A stretch of DNA of 64,000 nucleotides from Limosilactobacillus reuteri subsp. reuteri (GTDB taxonomy: Bacteria > Bacillota > Bacilli > Lactobacillales > Lactobacillaceae): positions 769,001 to 833,000 of the forward strand of contig NC_009513.1 of the NCBI RefSeq assembly GCF_000016825.1, in the 5' to 3' direction. Made by a program: the position numbers and the translations under genes. Numbering within the stretch: the first letter of the stretch is position 1; the number at the start of each line of letters is the position of its first letter. This document shows positions 37,516 through 48,669 of the stretch, in pieces. A model generated the notes under the pieces. The model saw only the letters and a program-made list of their open reading frames with translations, did not search any database and had not been told where the DNA came from.

Positions 37516-38421
37516 ATGGATAATCCAAATTATAAGTCTGGCTTTGTGGCAATTATTGGGCGCCCAAATGTTGGAAAATCAACTTTATTGAATTATGTTG
37601 TCGGTCAAAAGGTAGCAATTATGAGTAATGTTGCACAGACAACGCGTAATAAGATTCAAGGAATTTATACAAGCCCAGAAGCACAGATTATTTTTATTGA
37701 TACGCCAGGAATTCATAAACCATCTACTAAATTAGGTGATTTCATGGAAAAATCAGCAATGTCAGCATTAGATGAAGTAGATGCTGTCTTATTTGTTGTG
37801 AGTGCAACTGAGAAGCGCGGCCCTGGTGATGACTTTATTATTGAACGCTTAAAGAAAGTTAATCAGCCAATCTTTTTAGTTGTTAATAAGATTGATCAAA
37901 TCAATCCCAATGATCTGCCTGAAATTGTTGACCAGTATAAAGATACCCTTCCATTTAAGGGGATTGTGCCAATTTCGGCTTTGCAGGGAAATAATGTGAA
38001 TAACTTAATCAATGACATTATTAAGATCCTTCCTAATGGTCCGCAATATTACCCAGCTGATCAAGTAAGTGACCACCCTGAACGCTTTGTAATTGCAGAA
38101 ATGATCCGTGAAAAGGTCTTTTTGCTGACGAGACAAGAAGTGCCGCATTCAGTAGCTGTTGATGTAACATCGATAAAGCGTGAGGATGAAAATCATATTC
38201 ATATCTCGGCCAATATTATTGTTGAACGTCCGGGCCAAAAAGGAATTATTATTGGCAAGGGTGGAAAAATGCTGAAAAAGATTGGGACAATGGCACGGCA
38301 AGATATTGAAAGATTACTTGGTGACAAGGTATTTCTTCAACTATGGGTAAAGGTTGTTCCTGACTGGCGTGATAAGTCTGCAATGCTAAAAGACTATGGC
38401 TATCGGAATAAAGACTATTAA
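37516..38421 (+). CDS. era: GTPase Era
   Basis: Era binds the 3' end of 16S rRNA and acts in 30S assembly. The G1 motif GRPNVGKST is near residue 14, DTPGIHKP is G3 near 62, and NKID is G4 near 124. The C-terminal KH domain contains [13 protein letters not shown]. It has 301 residues and follows dgkA by 11 bp. Confidence 0.97.
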   Translation: MDNPNYKSGFVAIIGRPNVGKSTLLNYVVGQKVAIMSNVAQTTRNKIQGIYTSPEAQIIFIDTPGIHKPSTKLGDFMEKSAMSALDEVDAVLFVVSATEKRGPGDDFIIERLKKVNQPIFLVVNKIDQINPNDLPEIVDQYKDTLPFKGIVPISALQGNNVNNLINDIIKILPNGPQYYPADQVSDHPERFVIAEMIREKVFLLTRQEVPHSVAVDVTSIKREDENHIHISANIIVERPGQKGIIIGKGGKMLKKIGTMARQDIERLLGDKVFLQLWVKVVPDWRDKSAMLKDYGYRNKDY

Positions 38422-38436
38422 AAGGATGATGGTTAC

Positions 38437-39222
38437 ATGGCACGCGTAACCACACAATTTACTGGGATCATTATGTACCGACAGGATTATCGTGAACGCG
38501 ATCTATTAGTGAAAATGCTTACTGATAAGATTGGGCCGGCAATGTTTTTTGTGAAAAATGCTAAAAAACGTGGCTTTCGGATGACTGCTGATATCCTGCC
38601 ATTCACCCATGGTACATACATTGGCTCACTTGATGAAAATGGCTTAAGTTTTATTAATACCGCTAGCGATACTAGCCAATACAAGAAGATTGCAAGTGAC
38701 ATTAGCAAAAATGCATATGTTACGTATATCTTGGCATTAGTTGACAGTGCTTTTAATGATGGCCGAAGCATTGGTGGCTGGTTTAAGCAGGTTGCTGCAG
38801 CGTTAGACTTAATCGAAAAAGGATTAGATGAGCAAATAATTACAAACGTTATTGAAACACAGCTGTTAGTTGCTTTTGGTGTAGCACCAGTTTGGGACCG
38901 GTGTGTGGTATGTGGCCGCAATGATCTGGCTTTAGACTTCTCTGAACAATATGGGGGGATGCTTTGTCAGAATCACTGGTCACTTGATGAACACCGTCTT
39001 TATCTTGACCGTAAAACTGCTTATTATCTCCAACAGTTTGCCACAATTAACTTGCAAAAATTGAATTCTATTCGGATTAATCCAGCTACTAAACGACGCC
39101 TCCAACAAGTCTTGGATACTCTTTATGATAACGAGGTCGGACTAAATTTGAAGGCAAAACGGTTCATTAAACAAATGAATAAGTGGGAACAAAATATTGG
39201 AAAGTTATCAATGAACGATTGA
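38437..39222 (+). CDS. recO: DNA repair protein RecO
   Basis: RecO works with RecR to load RecA at gaps. The N-terminal OB fold (FTGIIMYRQDYRERDLLVKML) is followed by a helical domain, with zinc-binding residues in CVVCGRNDLALDFSEQYGG and CQNHW. It has 261 residues. Its stop codon overlaps the -35 box of the next promoter, which marks the end of this operon. Confidence 0.94.
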   Translation: MARVTTQFTGIIMYRQDYRERDLLVKMLTDKIGPAMFFVKNAKKRGFRMTADILPFTHGTYIGSLDENGLSFINTASDTSQYKKIASDISKNAYVTYILALVDSAFNDGRSIGGWFKQVAAALDLIEKGLDEQIITNVIETQLLVAFGVAPVWDRCVVCGRNDLALDFSEQYGGMLCQNHWSLDEHRLYLDRKTAYYLQQFATINLQKLNSIRINPATKRRLQQVLDTLYDNEVGLNLKAKRFIKQMNKWEQNIGKLSMND

Positions 39223-39247
39223 CATTTGTAAAATATTTTTCTATTAT
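39219..39247 (+). promoter_or_regulatory. sigma-A promoter of the glyQS leader
   Basis: A perfect TTGACA (39219-39224) and TATTAT (39242-39247) are separated by 17 bp. The -35 lies on the recO stop codon. Confidence 0.85.
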
Positions 39248-39261
39248 AAGAGCGTGTTTAA

Positions 39262-39466
39262 TTGAATATTGGCAATGACAGAGATTATGGATAAACCAAA
39301 TCAGCGAGCAGGGGATAGTGCAAGCCTTGTAATTTATTTATCCTTGGCACTCTAACAGCCGCTTAAACTAAGCTGTTTTACAGAGATGTAAAAAAGTAGG
39401 GTGGAACCGCGATTAACTTCGTCCCTACAGTATCGATTATTTGATACTGTAGGGACTTTTTCATTG
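39262..39466 (+). promoter_or_regulatory. T-box riboswitch controlling glyQS, Gly specifier
   Basis: The canonical T-box AGGGTGGAACCGCG lies at 39398-39411. It is followed by a terminator with arms GTCCCTACAGTATC and GATACTGTAGGGAC plus a T run (39421-39466). The stem I region with AGCGAGCAGGGGATAG precedes a GGC specifier (39346-39348), a Gly codon. Uncharged tRNA-Gly should switch on glyQS. Confidence 0.95.
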
Positions 39467-39482
39467 AAAGGAGAAGTAAAGT

Positions 39483-40469
39483 ATGACGAAAAAACTAACC
39501 GTGCAAGATATTATCTTTACATTGGAACAATATTGGGCAGATCAAGGCTGTATGTTAATGCAGGCTTATGATAACGAAAAGGGTGCGGGAACAATGAGTC
39601 CTTACACTTTCTTGCGTGCAATTGGTCCTGAACCATGGAATGTGGCTTATGTTGAACCTTCACGGCGGCCTGCTGATGGTCGTTATGGTGAAAACCCAAA
39701 CCGGCTTTACCAGCACCACCAATTCCAGGTATTAATGAAGCCTTCTCCTGATAATATTCAAGAATTATACTTAGGAAGTTTGAAAAAGCTAGGAATTGAT
39801 CCTTTAGAACACGATATCCGGTTTGTTGAAGATAACTGGGAAAACCCTTCAATGGGCTGTGCCGGTGTTGGTTGGGAAGTTTGGCTTGACGGAATGGAAG
39901 TTACTCAATTTACTTACTTCCAAGTCGTTGGAGAGTTGCCAATGAGCCCAGTGGCCGCCGAAGTTACTTATGGACTTGAACGGTTGGCTGAATATATTCA
40001 AAACGTTGATTCAGTTTATGACTTAGAGTGGGCAGATGGTGTTCTGTATGGTGATATCTTCCAAGAACCCGAATATGAACATTCTAAGTATGCGTTTGAA
40101 GAAAGTAACCAAGACATGCTTCTTCAAGACTTTAATGATTACGAAAAAGAAGCTAAACGTTTAATTAAGCTTGGATTAGTTCACCCAGCTTATGATTATG
40201 TTTTAAAGTGTAGTCATACCTTTAACTTGCTAGATGCGCGTGGTGCTGTTTCGGTTACCGAACGTGCTGGTTACCTTCACCGTATTCGAATTATGGCAAA
40301 ATCAATTGCTAAAGCATTTGTTGAAGAGCGGCGTAAACGTGGCTTCCCATTGATTCATGACGAAGCAGTTCGCCAAAAGACAGTTGAAGAATATACAAAA
40401 AAAGCGGAAAAGGCAAAGGAACGGGCCACAAAGCAAGCAGCTAAGAAGGCACAAAAGGGGGAAAAGTAA
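39483..40469 (+). CDS. glyQ: glycyl-tRNA synthetase alpha subunit
   Basis: GlyQ is the catalytic subunit of the tetrameric class II glycyl-tRNA synthetase. [16 protein letters not shown] near the start and [16 protein letters not shown] near 49 are signatures. The 328 residues include a Lys/Ala-rich C-terminal tail longer than the minimal enzyme. It is separated from glyS by one base. Confidence 0.97.
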   Translation: MTKKLTVQDIIFTLEQYWADQGCMLMQAYDNEKGAGTMSPYTFLRAIGPEPWNVAYVEPSRRPADGRYGENPNRLYQHHQFQVLMKPSPDNIQELYLGSLKKLGIDPLEHDIRFVEDNWENPSMGCAGVGWEVWLDGMEVTQFTYFQVVGELPMSPVAAEVTYGLERLAEYIQNVDSVYDLEWADGVLYGDIFQEPEYEHSKYAFEESNQDMLLQDFNDYEKEAKRLIKLGLVHPAYDYVLKCSHTFNLLDARGAVSVTERAGYLHRIRIMAKSIAKAFVEERRKRGFPLIHDEAVRQKTVEEYTKKAEKAKERATKQAAKKAQKGEK

Positions 40470-40470
40470 G

Positions 40471-42546
40471 ATGGCAAATACATACTTATTAGAAGTCGGT
40501 GTTGAAGAAATGCCTGCTCACGTTGTAACACCAAGTATTAAACAGTTACACGAACGAGTAGCAAAGTACCTTAAAGAACAACGGATTACTTTTGATGATA
40601 TTCAAGAATTCGCTACTCCACGACGGATGGCGTTACTAATCCATGGTTTAAGTGATAAGCAACCTGATATTGATGAATCAGTTAAGGGTCCTGCAAAAAA
40701 GATTGCGCAAGATGCTGATGGTAATTGGACCAAAGCTGCAATTGGTTTTACCCGGGGACAAGGTGCCTCTGTTGAAGATATTGAATTCAAAGAAGTAAAA
40801 GGCGTTGAATATGTTTTTGTTGAAAAGCATATTGCTGGAAAAACTGTTGCTGAAGTTCTTCAAGGATTGCCAGCAGTTATTACTTCGATGACATTCCCAA
40901 CCTTGATGAAGTGGGGCTACAATAACTTACAATTTATTCGTCCAATTCGGTGGCTAGTTTCATTATTAAATGATGAAGTCGTTCCATTTAATATTTTGGA
41001 CGTTGAAGCTGGTCGAGAAACACAAGGTCACCGGTTCTTAGGTCATCCAGTTGAAATTGCTAAGGCTGATGATTATGAAGAAACCTTAAATAATGATTTC
41101 GTTATTGCTGATCAAACAAAGCGAAAGAACTTAATTAAGGATCAAATTACTAAAATTATCAATGAAAACAACTGGCAAGTTGATTGGGATGAGGACTTAC
41201 TAGAGGAAGTTAATAACTTAGTTGAATGGCCAACTGCTTTTGCTGGATCTTTTGACGAGAAGTACTTAGCATTACCTGATCCGGTCTTAATTACTTCCAT
41301 GAAGGATAACCAACGTTTCTTCTGTGTACGGGATGGAGATGGTAACCTCTTATCGCACTTTATTTCTGTTCGTAACGGTAACACCGACTACCTTGATAAT
41401 GTTATCAAAGGAAATGAACGGGTTCTTGTTCCTCGGCTTGAAGATGCTCAATTCTTCTATCAAGAAGACCAAAAGCTGACAATTGATGAATATGTGGAAC
41501 GACTTAAGAAAGTTAGCTTCCATGATAAGATTAGTTCAATGTATGACAAAATGCAGCGGGTCGCAGTGATTGCGAATGTTCTCGGTAAGCAACTAAATCT
41601 TTCAGATGAAGAACTAGCAGACCTTGATCGAGCAGCACATATTTATAAATTTGACCTTACTACGCAAATGGTGGGTGAATTCGCTGAGTTGCAAGGAATT
41701 ATGGGTGAAATTTATGCTAAGCTATTCGGTGAAAAAGATGATGTTGCCACAGCTATTCGTGAACACTACATGCCAATCTCTGCAGAAGGGGAATTGCCAC
41801 AAACTAAGATTGGCGCGGTCTTAGCAATTGCCGATAAACTTGACAGTATCATGAGTTTCTTTGCAGTTGATATGATTCCAAGCGGTTCAAATGACCCTTA
41901 TGCTTTACGTCGGCAGGCATTTGGAATTGTCCGGATCATCGCCGATCGTGGTTGGCACCTTCCATTATTAAGTATTCAATCAGAAATTGCCCCTGCCTTT
42001 GAAAACGCTGAAATCAATGTTTCCTTTGATTTGAATAAAAATAGTGATGAAGTCCGTTCGTTCTTCTTGGACCGGATTAAGCAATTATTCCATGGTCAAA
42101 AGGTTCGTCACGATATCATTGATGCAGCTACCGATACTCGTCAAAATGATATTGCTAATATCCTTGAAGCTATTCAAACTATCGACGATCATAAGGATGA
42201 TGATAACTTTAAAGAAGATATTGAAGCTCTTACCCGGGTATTACGGATTGCAAAGAAGGATAAACGTCCAGTTAGTGAGCTTGTAGTAGATCCTAATTTA
42301 TTTGAGAACCCATCTGAGGCTAAGATGCATACTGCTGTTTCAGAATTGATTAAGGAAAATCAACAGACAGTAAGTGAAAACTTTGCAGCATTACGGACTT
42401 TAACACCAATAATTAGTGAATATTTTGATGAAAATATGATTATGGATAAGAATGAAGACATTCGTAATAATCGTTTGGCCCAATTAAGTATTTTGGCTCA
42501 CCAAGCATCATTAATTGGTAACTTGGATAACTTGATTGTAAAATAA
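40471..42546 (+). CDS. glyS: glycyl-tRNA synthetase beta subunit
   Basis: GlyS binds tRNA and is required with GlyQ. The ATG at 40471 (MANTYLLEVGVEEMPAHV) has a GGGGGAAAAG site and gives 691 residues, the family length; longer frames upstream lie within glyQ. The HD-like region and C-terminal anticodon-binding domain are present (SFFAVDMIPSGSNDPYALRR near 470). Confidence 0.97.
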   Translation: MANTYLLEVGVEEMPAHVVTPSIKQLHERVAKYLKEQRITFDDIQEFATPRRMALLIHGLSDKQPDIDESVKGPAKKIAQDADGNWTKAAIGFTRGQGASVEDIEFKEVKGVEYVFVEKHIAGKTVAEVLQGLPAVITSMTFPTLMKWGYNNLQFIRPIRWLVSLLNDEVVPFNILDVEAGRETQGHRFLGHPVEIAKADDYEETLNNDFVIADQTKRKNLIKDQITKIINENNWQVDWDEDLLEEVNNLVEWPTAFAGSFDEKYLALPDPVLITSMKDNQRFFCVRDGDGNLLSHFISVRNGNTDYLDNVIKGNERVLVPRLEDAQFFYQEDQKLTIDEYVERLKKVSFHDKISSMYDKMQRVAVIANVLGKQLNLSDEELADLDRAAHIYKFDLTTQMVGEFAELQGIMGEIYAKLFGEKDDVATAIREHYMPISAEGELPQTKIGAVLAIADKLDSIMSFFAVDMIPSGSNDPYALRRQAFGIVRIIADRGWHLPLLSIQSEIAPAFENAEINVSFDLNKNSDEVRSFFLDRIKQLFHGQKVRHDIIDAATDTRQNDIANILEAIQTIDDHKDDDNFKEDIEALTRVLRIAKKDKRPVSELVVDPNLFENPSEAKMHTAVSELIKENQQTVSENFAALRTLTPIISEYFDENMIMDKNEDIRNNRLAQLSILAHQASLIGNLDNLIVK

Positions 42547-42613
42547 GACGTTTTAATTGTATTGCTGCTAACTTGTGGTATTATAGATACTAGTTAAATG
42601 TAAAAATAGGTGG

Positions 42614-42640
42614 AGGTCGCATTCCGTTAGGTTGCGACCT
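42614..42640 (+). promoter_or_regulatory. leader hairpin upstream of dnaG
   Basis: AGGTCGCA (42614-42621) pairs with TGCGACCT (42633-42640) and is followed by TTCATTTC. It lies between a promoter-like TATTATAGAT (42578 onward) and the dnaG start. It could be a weak attenuator of the dnaG-rpoD operon. Confidence 0.5.
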
Positions 42641-42680
42641 TTCATTTCGTTGCTGTTCGCTTACTAAGTGAGGTGGATCA

Positions 42681-44546
42681 ATGGCAAAGATACCGCGTAA
42701 TGTAATTGATGAAATACGAAATTCAGTTGATATTGGTGATGTAATTGGGCGCTATGTCCAACTGCATCAGGCTGGAAAAAATCTAATTGGGTTATGTCCC
42801 TTTCATGATGAAAAGACCCCCTCTTTTTCAGTGAATGAGGAAAAACAATTTTTCTATTGTTTTGGATGTCACCGGAGCGGAAATGTATTTCAATTTTTGA
42901 TGGAGTTAAAGCATATCGATTTTGTCGATGCAGTTAAGGAGATCGCTAACGATAGTAATATCAAGATTCCTGAACAATATGTTAGCGTTCCGGCTAAACC
43001 ATCAAATAACGAGAATCGACAGCTGTTTGATCTTCATGATAAAGCAGCTAAACTTTATCACCATATATTGGTAAATACACCGGCTGGGCAAGTTGCACTT
43101 AATTATTTAAAAAAACGGGGAATGAGTGAAGAACTGATTGAGCAATTTGGCTTAGGCTATGCTCCTGATCAGCGAATCTTAAAGCCGTTCTTCCAGCAGC
43201 AAAAAGTTGATTACCAATTGCTAAGAAAAAGTGGGCTTTTTAGTGAAGACCAACAGGGAGAGTTGCGAGACCGGTTCATTGAACGGATAATGTATCCGAT
43301 AAAAAATGGTCAAGGGCAGGTAATTGCTTTTTCTGGTCGATTAATCGATACCAGTAAAACAAATTTACCTAAATATTTAAATAGTCCTGAGACACCAATT
43401 TTCAACAAACGACGGACATTATTTAATTTTGACGTTGCACGAAAAGCAGCCCGTAAAGATGGTCGATTATACTTATTTGAAGGATTTATGGATGTGATCT
43501 CGGCCTTTGCCGCAGGAATCGAAAATGGAATTGCTTCAATGGGGACCAGTTTTACCGAAGAGCAAGTAGCGATTATTGGTCGTGCTACAAAGCAATTAGA
43601 TATTTGCTATGATGGAGATCAACCGGGACAAAATGCAATTGATCGTGCAATTAGCCTCGTTAATGATCATCGACCTAATCAGCTCCAGGTGAAGGTTGTC
43701 CAATTACCAGCTGGGATTGATCCAGATGAATATGTTCAAAAGTATGGTCCACAGCAATTTAACGCCTATCTTACTAATAAGGAAGAAACAACAACAGAAT
43801 TTTACCTGCGCTTTTTAAGAAATGGGAAGAATTTAGATAATCAGAATGAGCTGATGCAATATCTTAATCAAGCACTGAAGGTAATTGCTCAAGTTCAAGC
43901 TCCCTTAGAAGAAGATATGTACTTGCAACGGTTAGCAAGTGAGTTCAATTTAGATCGGCAAACCTTAAAGACGCAGTTAGATCAATTGCGACAGCAACTA
44001 GGAATTCATAATCAGCCATGGACTAAGCAACAGCCTTCACTAGTGCGTCATCAACAGTTTCAACAAACTAGTGAAGAAGAACATCGAAAAGTTAAACTTA
44101 GTAGGACTGAATTAGCGGAACAGATCTTACTAAGGTATATGCTATATGATCGTGAAGTGTGGATGCATGTAACATCAGACCACGATTTTCATTTTGCGCA
44201 TGAAAAATATCAAACCTTGTATTTATTAGCAGCAAGTTATTTTTCTGAAAACGGCTCGTATTCAACTGCTGACTTTCTTGATTATTTAGATGAAAGTAGT
44301 TTACAAGGTACTCTTGGGCAAATTGAAAATTTAAATGTTGACCAAGAAGTTGATATGCGGGCAATTGATGATTGTATCCATATGATCGCAGAACAAACAC
44401 CGTTAGCTGCGCAAATTGCAGATAAGCAAGCCCAGTTAAAAGAAGCTAATTCACTGCATAATACAGAATTAGCTACGCAATTAACGATTGAACTGGTAAA
44501 ATTATTAAAGCAGCAGCAACGCTTAAAAACGGAGGAGACTAATTAA
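42681..44546 (+). CDS. dnaG: DNA primase
   Basis: DnaG lays RNA primers for replication. The N-terminal zinc-binding domain has [11 protein letters not shown] and FYCFGC near residues 39-63. The catalytic Toprim part contains [18 protein letters not shown] near 265 and DGDQPGQNA near 310. The helicase-binding C-terminus is present in 621 residues. dnaG-rpoD are adjacent with a one-base gap, the macromolecular synthesis arrangement. Confidence 0.97.
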   Translation: MAKIPRNVIDEIRNSVDIGDVIGRYVQLHQAGKNLIGLCPFHDEKTPSFSVNEEKQFFYCFGCHRSGNVFQFLMELKHIDFVDAVKEIANDSNIKIPEQYVSVPAKPSNNENRQLFDLHDKAAKLYHHILVNTPAGQVALNYLKKRGMSEELIEQFGLGYAPDQRILKPFFQQQKVDYQLLRKSGLFSEDQQGELRDRFIERIMYPIKNGQGQVIAFSGRLIDTSKTNLPKYLNSPETPIFNKRRTLFNFDVARKAARKDGRLYLFEGFMDVISAFAAGIENGIASMGTSFTEEQVAIIGRATKQLDICYDGDQPGQNAIDRAISLVNDHRPNQLQVKVVQLPAGIDPDEYVQKYGPQQFNAYLTNKEETTTEFYLRFLRNGKNLDNQNELMQYLNQALKVIAQVQAPLEEDMYLQRLASEFNLDRQTLKTQLDQLRQQLGIHNQPWTKQQPSLVRHQQFQQTSEEEHRKVKLSRTELAEQILLRYMLYDREVWMHVTSDHDFHFAHEKYQTLYLLAASYFSENGSYSTADFLDYLDESSLQGTLGQIENLNVDQEVDMRAIDDCIHMIAEQTPLAAQIADKQAQLKEANSLHNTELATQLTIELVKLLKQQQRLKTEETN

Positions 44547-44547
44547 T

Positions 44548-45690
44548 ATGGCAAAGAGCAAGAAAAAAGACATTGTTATTTCTAACAGCGCCGATTTCGA
44601 TCAACAAGAATATGACACCGCAGTTGGTAAGTTAATTCGTAATTACAAGAAGCAAAAGCAGATTGAATACGATGAATTAACTACTAAAATTGCTAAACCA
44701 TTTGAATTGAACGCTGACGGAATTGACAATTTACTTCAAAATATTGAAGATGCCGGAATTAGTGTTGTCGATGAAAATGGGGATCCAGATCCTCGTGCTT
44801 TAAAAGCTACTGAAAAATTCTCACAATCTGCTATGAAGGATACATCAGCTCCAACTGGAGTTAAAATTAATGATCCTGTGCGGATGTATTTGAAGGAAAT
44901 TGGTCGTGTAAATCTTTTGACGGCTGATGAAGAAGTTCAGCTTGCTTTACGGATTGAAAAAGGTGATGAAGTAGCTAAACAAGAATTAGCTGAGGCTAAC
45001 TTACGGTTAGTTGTTTCAATTGCAAAGCGTTATGTTGGCCGTGGGATGCAGTTTCTTGACTTAATCCAGGAAGGTAACATGGGACTTATGAAGGCCGTTG
45101 AAAAATTCGATTATCGGCGGGGATTTAAGTTCTCTACTTATGCTACCTGGTGGATTCGTCAGGCTATTACACGGGCAATTGCTGATCAAGCCCGGACAAT
45201 TCGGATTCCGGTTCATATGGTTGAAACTATTAACAAATTGATCCGGATTCAACGGCAATTACTTCAAGATTTAGGTCGTGAACCGTTACCAGAAGAAATT
45301 GGTGCAGAAATGGATATGCCAACTGAGAAAGTGCGGAATATTCTTAAAATTGCCCAAGAACCAGTTTCACTTGAAACGCCTATTGGTGAAGAGGACGATT
45401 CTCATTTAGGAGACTTTATTGAAGATCAAGATGCAACGAGTCCAGCTGACCATGCTGCTTATGAAATGATGAAGAAGCAACTTGAAAATGTTTTGGATAC
45501 GTTAACCGATCGTGAAGAGAACGTTCTTCGGCTTCGTTTTGGCTTAGATGATGGTCGAACACGGACCCTTGAAGAAGTTGGAAAAGTCTTCGGGGTAACG
45601 CGGGAACGGATTCGTCAGATTGAAGCTAAGGCGCTCCGAAAATTACGTCACCCATCACGTTCTAAGCAATTAAAAGATTTCTTAGAATAA
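44548..45690 (+). CDS. rpoD: RNA polymerase primary sigma factor (sigma-A)
   Basis: The housekeeping sigma factor. Region 1.2 begins at [17 protein letters not shown]. Region 2 contains [22 protein letters not shown] and [21 protein letters not shown] (-10 recognition). Region 4 contains [20 protein letters not shown] (-35 recognition). At 380 residues it is typical for lactobacilli. Confidence 0.98.
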   Translation: MAKSKKKDIVISNSADFDQQEYDTAVGKLIRNYKKQKQIEYDELTTKIAKPFELNADGIDNLLQNIEDAGISVVDENGDPDPRALKATEKFSQSAMKDTSAPTGVKINDPVRMYLKEIGRVNLLTADEEVQLALRIEKGDEVAKQELAEANLRLVVSIAKRYVGRGMQFLDLIQEGNMGLMKAVEKFDYRRGFKFSTYATWWIRQAITRAIADQARTIRIPVHMVETINKLIRIQRQLLQDLGREPLPEEIGAEMDMPTEKVRNILKIAQEPVSLETPIGEEDDSHLGDFIEDQDATSPADHAAYEMMKKQLENVLDTLTDREENVLRLRFGLDDGRTRTLEEVGKVFGVTRERIRQIEAKALRKLRHPSRSKQLKDFLE

Positions 45691-45720
45691 AAATATATAT
45701 GTAAAAAGATGAATTTACAC

Positions 45721-45765
45721 AAAAAGCAACTTGAGTTAATTAATTATCTTAAGCTGCTTTTTAAT
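45721..45765 (+). terminator. terminator after rpoD
   Basis: AAAAAGCA-CTTGAG pairs with CTTAAG-TGCTTTTT around an AT-rich loop, with a T-rich tail. Confidence 0.85.
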
Positions 45766-45887
45766 TTTATTTAAAATAAATGAGAGAAATCTTATTTTTA
45801 TATTGAAAACATTCAATTGTTCGGGTAAAATTTTTATAAAGCGTTTTTTAAATCTATTATAAATAAAAATTGAGGAGAGATCGAACA

Positions 45888-47072
45888 ATGCCAGAACTAT
45901 CTGCTGATTTATATGGAACTGTTAGTCATAAGTTAGATGCGTTACAGCCATCAGGTATCCGTGAATTCAACAAAGAAGTTTCAAAGATTCCGGGAATTAT
46001 TAAATTAACATTAGGAGAACCAGACATGGCAACTCCTGAACATGTTAAGCAAGCAGCCATTAGAAGTATTGAGGAAGATGATTCTCACTATGCTCCACAA
46101 ATGGGAAAGCCGGAATTACTTGAAGCAATCAGTGATTATATTCAGAATACTCGTGATGTGCACTATGACCCACAAACAGAAATAATTGCGACTGTAGGAG
46201 CAACCGAAGCCCTCGATGCAACTTTATTTGCAATTCTTAATACTGGAGACAAAGTTGTGGTTCCGACCCCGATTTTCTCTCTATATTTCCCATTAATTGA
46301 AATGACAGGAGCAACAGTTGTTCAGGTTGATACTTCAGCAGATAATTTTGTTTTGACTCCAGAAAAGCTTGAAGAAGTTCTTGAAGAAGAGGGGAAAGGC
46401 GTCAAAGCTGTTATCCTTAACTACCCAAGTAACCCAACTGGTCGTGAATATCCTCAGGAAGTTCTAGCAGGATTAGCTGAAGTAATTAAGAAGCATCATT
46501 TATATGCGATTGCTGATGAAATCTATAGCGAACTAGTCTATGGGGTAGAGCACTATTCAATTGCTACTATGATTCCAGAGCGGACAATTTTTATCTCTGG
46601 ACTTTCAAAATCTCACGCAATGACTGGTTACCGTTTAGGATATGTTGCAGCTCCGGCTAAGATCATGACTAATATTTCAAAGATGCATGCCTTCTTAGTC
46701 ACAACCGTAACTAATAACGTTCAAGTTGCAGCGGCTGAAGCACTGACAAATGGTTTAAATGATCCATTAGAATTTCGAAAGATTTACCAGCATCGCCGTG
46801 ATTTACTCGTTGCCGGTCTTAAGAAATTAGGCTTTGAAATGTTAACTCCTGAAGGGGCCTTTTACCTGTTTGCTAAGATTCCAGCTCAATTTGGAACTGA
46901 CGATGTTGCCTTTGCAAAGCAGCTTGCTAAAGAAGCAAAAGTTGGAGTAACACCAGGTAGTGCATTTGGTAAGGGTGGCGATGGTTATGTTCGTCTGTCA
47001 TATGCCTCCTCTGATGAAAACCTAACAGAAGCCATTAAACGAATTAGTGAATTTTTAGACCATCTTGCGTAA
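45888..47072 (+). CDS. class I/II pyridoxal-phosphate aminotransferase
   Basis: The enzyme transfers amino groups, probably from aromatic or branched-chain amino acids or aspartate; the exact substrate is unclear. The 394-residue protein shows KLTLGEPDMATPEHV near residue 40, NYPSNPTGREY near 180, ADEIYSELVY near 213 and the PLP lysine in SGLSKSHAMTGYRLGY near 244. The ATG at 45888 follows GGAGAG. An insertion sequence begins 28 bp after its stop and may have displaced its terminator. Confidence 0.9.
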   Translation: MPELSADLYGTVSHKLDALQPSGIREFNKEVSKIPGIIKLTLGEPDMATPEHVKQAAIRSIEEDDSHYAPQMGKPELLEAISDYIQNTRDVHYDPQTEIIATVGATEALDATLFAILNTGDKVVVPTPIFSLYFPLIEMTGATVVQVDTSADNFVLTPEKLEEVLEEEGKGVKAVILNYPSNPTGREYPQEVLAGLAEVIKKHHLYAIADEIYSELVYGVEHYSIATMIPERTIFISGLSKSHAMTGYRLGYVAAPAKIMTNISKMHAFLVTTVTNNVQVAAAEALTNGLNDPLEFRKIYQHRRDLLVAGLKKLGFEMLTPEGAFYLFAKIPAQFGTDDVAFAKQLAKEAKVGVTPGSAFGKGGDGYVRLSYASSDENLTEAIKRISEFLDHLA

Positions 47073-47090
47073 ATTATAAGGAAGTAGGAA

Positions 47091-47099
47091 TAGGACTCC
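47091..47099 (+). repeat. target-site duplication, left copy
   Basis: TAGGACTCC is repeated exactly at 48670-48678, directly outside both ends of the insertion sequence. A 9-bp duplication is usual for the ISLre2 family. Confidence 0.85.
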
Positions 47100-48669
47100 G
47101 TATCTGTCAAGTTTTCATAGGTAGCCTTTAAATATACAGTTTTAGTGGGTTAGTGCCTTAAAAAGTTGTCCTATTGGTCTACTTGTGGCCGTATTAATCG
47201 GAATTATTCCTTGTACTACTCCAATTGACGGCTTTGTCGGTGCCTTTCTTAGAAACTCTCCAGTTCGAATATGCATTTCCTGTAATAGGCTGGTTTGAGC
47301 CACTCGAGGAAGAACTGTTAATTGTTCTAGGATTGTATTTAAACTAGCTTGCAGTTCACCATTCATTCGGGCTTCAATTAAACCAATCATGGCTTTAGCC
47401 CCCTGCTTAGTCCATGACTTGCCCTGTTTCTTCATCCGGTAAGTAAAAGCCCGGTGAGAACTTTCGACTGAACCAATTAAATGAATATCCTTAAATCCAC
47501 GCATTTGTGGTGAGAGGATATACCGCCAATTTCGCTGTAGATACTTTCTTAAACGCATTAGGTCGTCTGCTTGTTTTTCCGTTAGGTTTTGTGATTCATA
47601 AGTATCTAAAATTATTGTTAGCTCTGCTTGATCATGATGACGAACGGCTTTAATTGCTCGCATGGCTAATTCGTTGTGCCGGCCTAAAGTATGTTCAATT
47701 TTCTGTAAACAATGATAGCGGTCGAGAAAGTATTCACCATGTGCACCTTGAGGAACTAGACTTAATAGCTTAGCTGGTTCGTAACCTGGGCCAGCGTCAC
47801 TGGCCAAAAAGATCGTTTGACCGGCAAGCTTATAATGGCGGTCTAAATAATCACTTAGTCGTGCTTCAAGCCGTCCTTGGTGCCCAACACTGAGAAAGTC
47901 ATGCCGATTAATGATTTGATTAGCTACTCGCTCATAAACCCGATAATGGTGCACAAGAGTCAGCTGACCTGCTTCTTTTTTACCTTTAATCATAAAGGCA
48001 TCACCCTCAATAGTTAAATTTTTAGGCATATGGCGAGGAGTAGCTTGGTGTTCTTTTGCTTGAGTTTGTTTAGCTACCTGATTTCCTAACTCATGCACGG
48101 CGTGCATTACCGAATCGGCAGTAATTCCGCTGTCAAATACAAGGTTCAAAATGTCGGCAGTATTGCGCATTGTAGTTGTTTGGGCAATCTTAGCCATCAT
48201 CATTAAGTAGTGTGGCGATAAACGACGACGTGGTTTAATTTTTAATTGTTGGTCTAAGTAAAATTCACGTTTCTTTGTCCCAGCCTGATAATACCGTCGT
48301 TGAAAAGTCACCGGGCCAAAGATAAAATTAAGCGTCCGTGGCTGTTTATTGATTACTTGATAGTTCGCTGGAGCTTGGGACTTTAAGCTTCGATCTAAGC
48401 TTTCCAAAAAGTTTTGCATGATTACTTGTCCTAACTCCAATACCCCTTTTAAAATAATCTGTTCAGCTTCAAATAAACTGCCTGATTTCACCAAATTCTG
48501 CTCGATTTCTGTTAAAATATCCATGAGGAAAGACCTGCCTTTGCTTAGTATTCGACACACTAAAGGCTACTGGTCTTTTCTTTTTTTGTAAATAAGTAAA
48601 TTGGTCTACAAAAAAGATTTCCACGACCAGATGAATTATTCATCCAACCTATGAAAATCTTACACTAAC
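47100..48669 (-). mobile_element. ISLre2-type insertion sequence, complete
   Basis: The 1570-bp element carries one transposase gene. It is bounded by imperfect 23-bp terminal inverted repeats (47100-47122 and 48647-48669) that match at 17 of 23 positions, best at TTTTCATAGGT. The 9-bp direct repeat TAGGACTCC flanks it. All parts look intact, so the insertion is probably recent. Confidence 0.92.
47142..48524 (-). CDS. ISLre2-family transposase
   Basis: The transposase of the element. The 460-residue protein is of the UPF0236/ISLre2 type: N-terminal MDILTEIEQNLVKSG, FGPVTFQRRYYQAG, then the catalytic-region segments LTIEGDAFMIKGK, IFLASDAGPGYE and YFLDRYHCLQKIEH, and a C-terminal GSVESSHRAFTYRMKKQGKSW. 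The acidic residues in these segments are candidates for the catalytic set. I start at 48524; an upstream ATG at 48560 lacks a binding site. Confidence 0.93.
   Translation of the reverse strand: MDILTEIEQNLVKSGSLFEAEQIILKGVLELGQVIMQNFLESLDRSLKSQAPANYQVINKQPRTLNFIFGPVTFQRRYYQAGTKKREFYLDQQLKIKPRRRLSPHYLMMMAKIAQTTTMRNTADILNLVFDSGITADSVMHAVHELGNQVAKQTQAKEHQATPRHMPKNLTIEGDAFMIKGKKEAGQLTLVHHYRVYERVANQIINRHDFLSVGHQGRLEARLSDYLDRHYKLAGQTIFLASDAGPGYEPAKLLSLVPQGAHGEYFLDRYHCLQKIEHTLGRHNELAMRAIKAVRHHDQAELTIILDTYESQNLTEKQADDLMRLRKYLQRNWRYILSPQMRGFKDIHLIGSVESSHRAFTYRMKKQGKSWTKQGAKAMIGLIEARMNGELQASLNTILEQLTVLPRVAQTSLLQEMHIRTGEFLRKAPTKPSIGVVQGIIPINTATSRPIGQLFKALTH

Noticed and set aside
40357..40470. Extended N-terminus of glyS within glyQ
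   Set aside because: The Lys/Arg-rich extension is out-of-frame glyQ; the family start is at 40471 with a good binding site.
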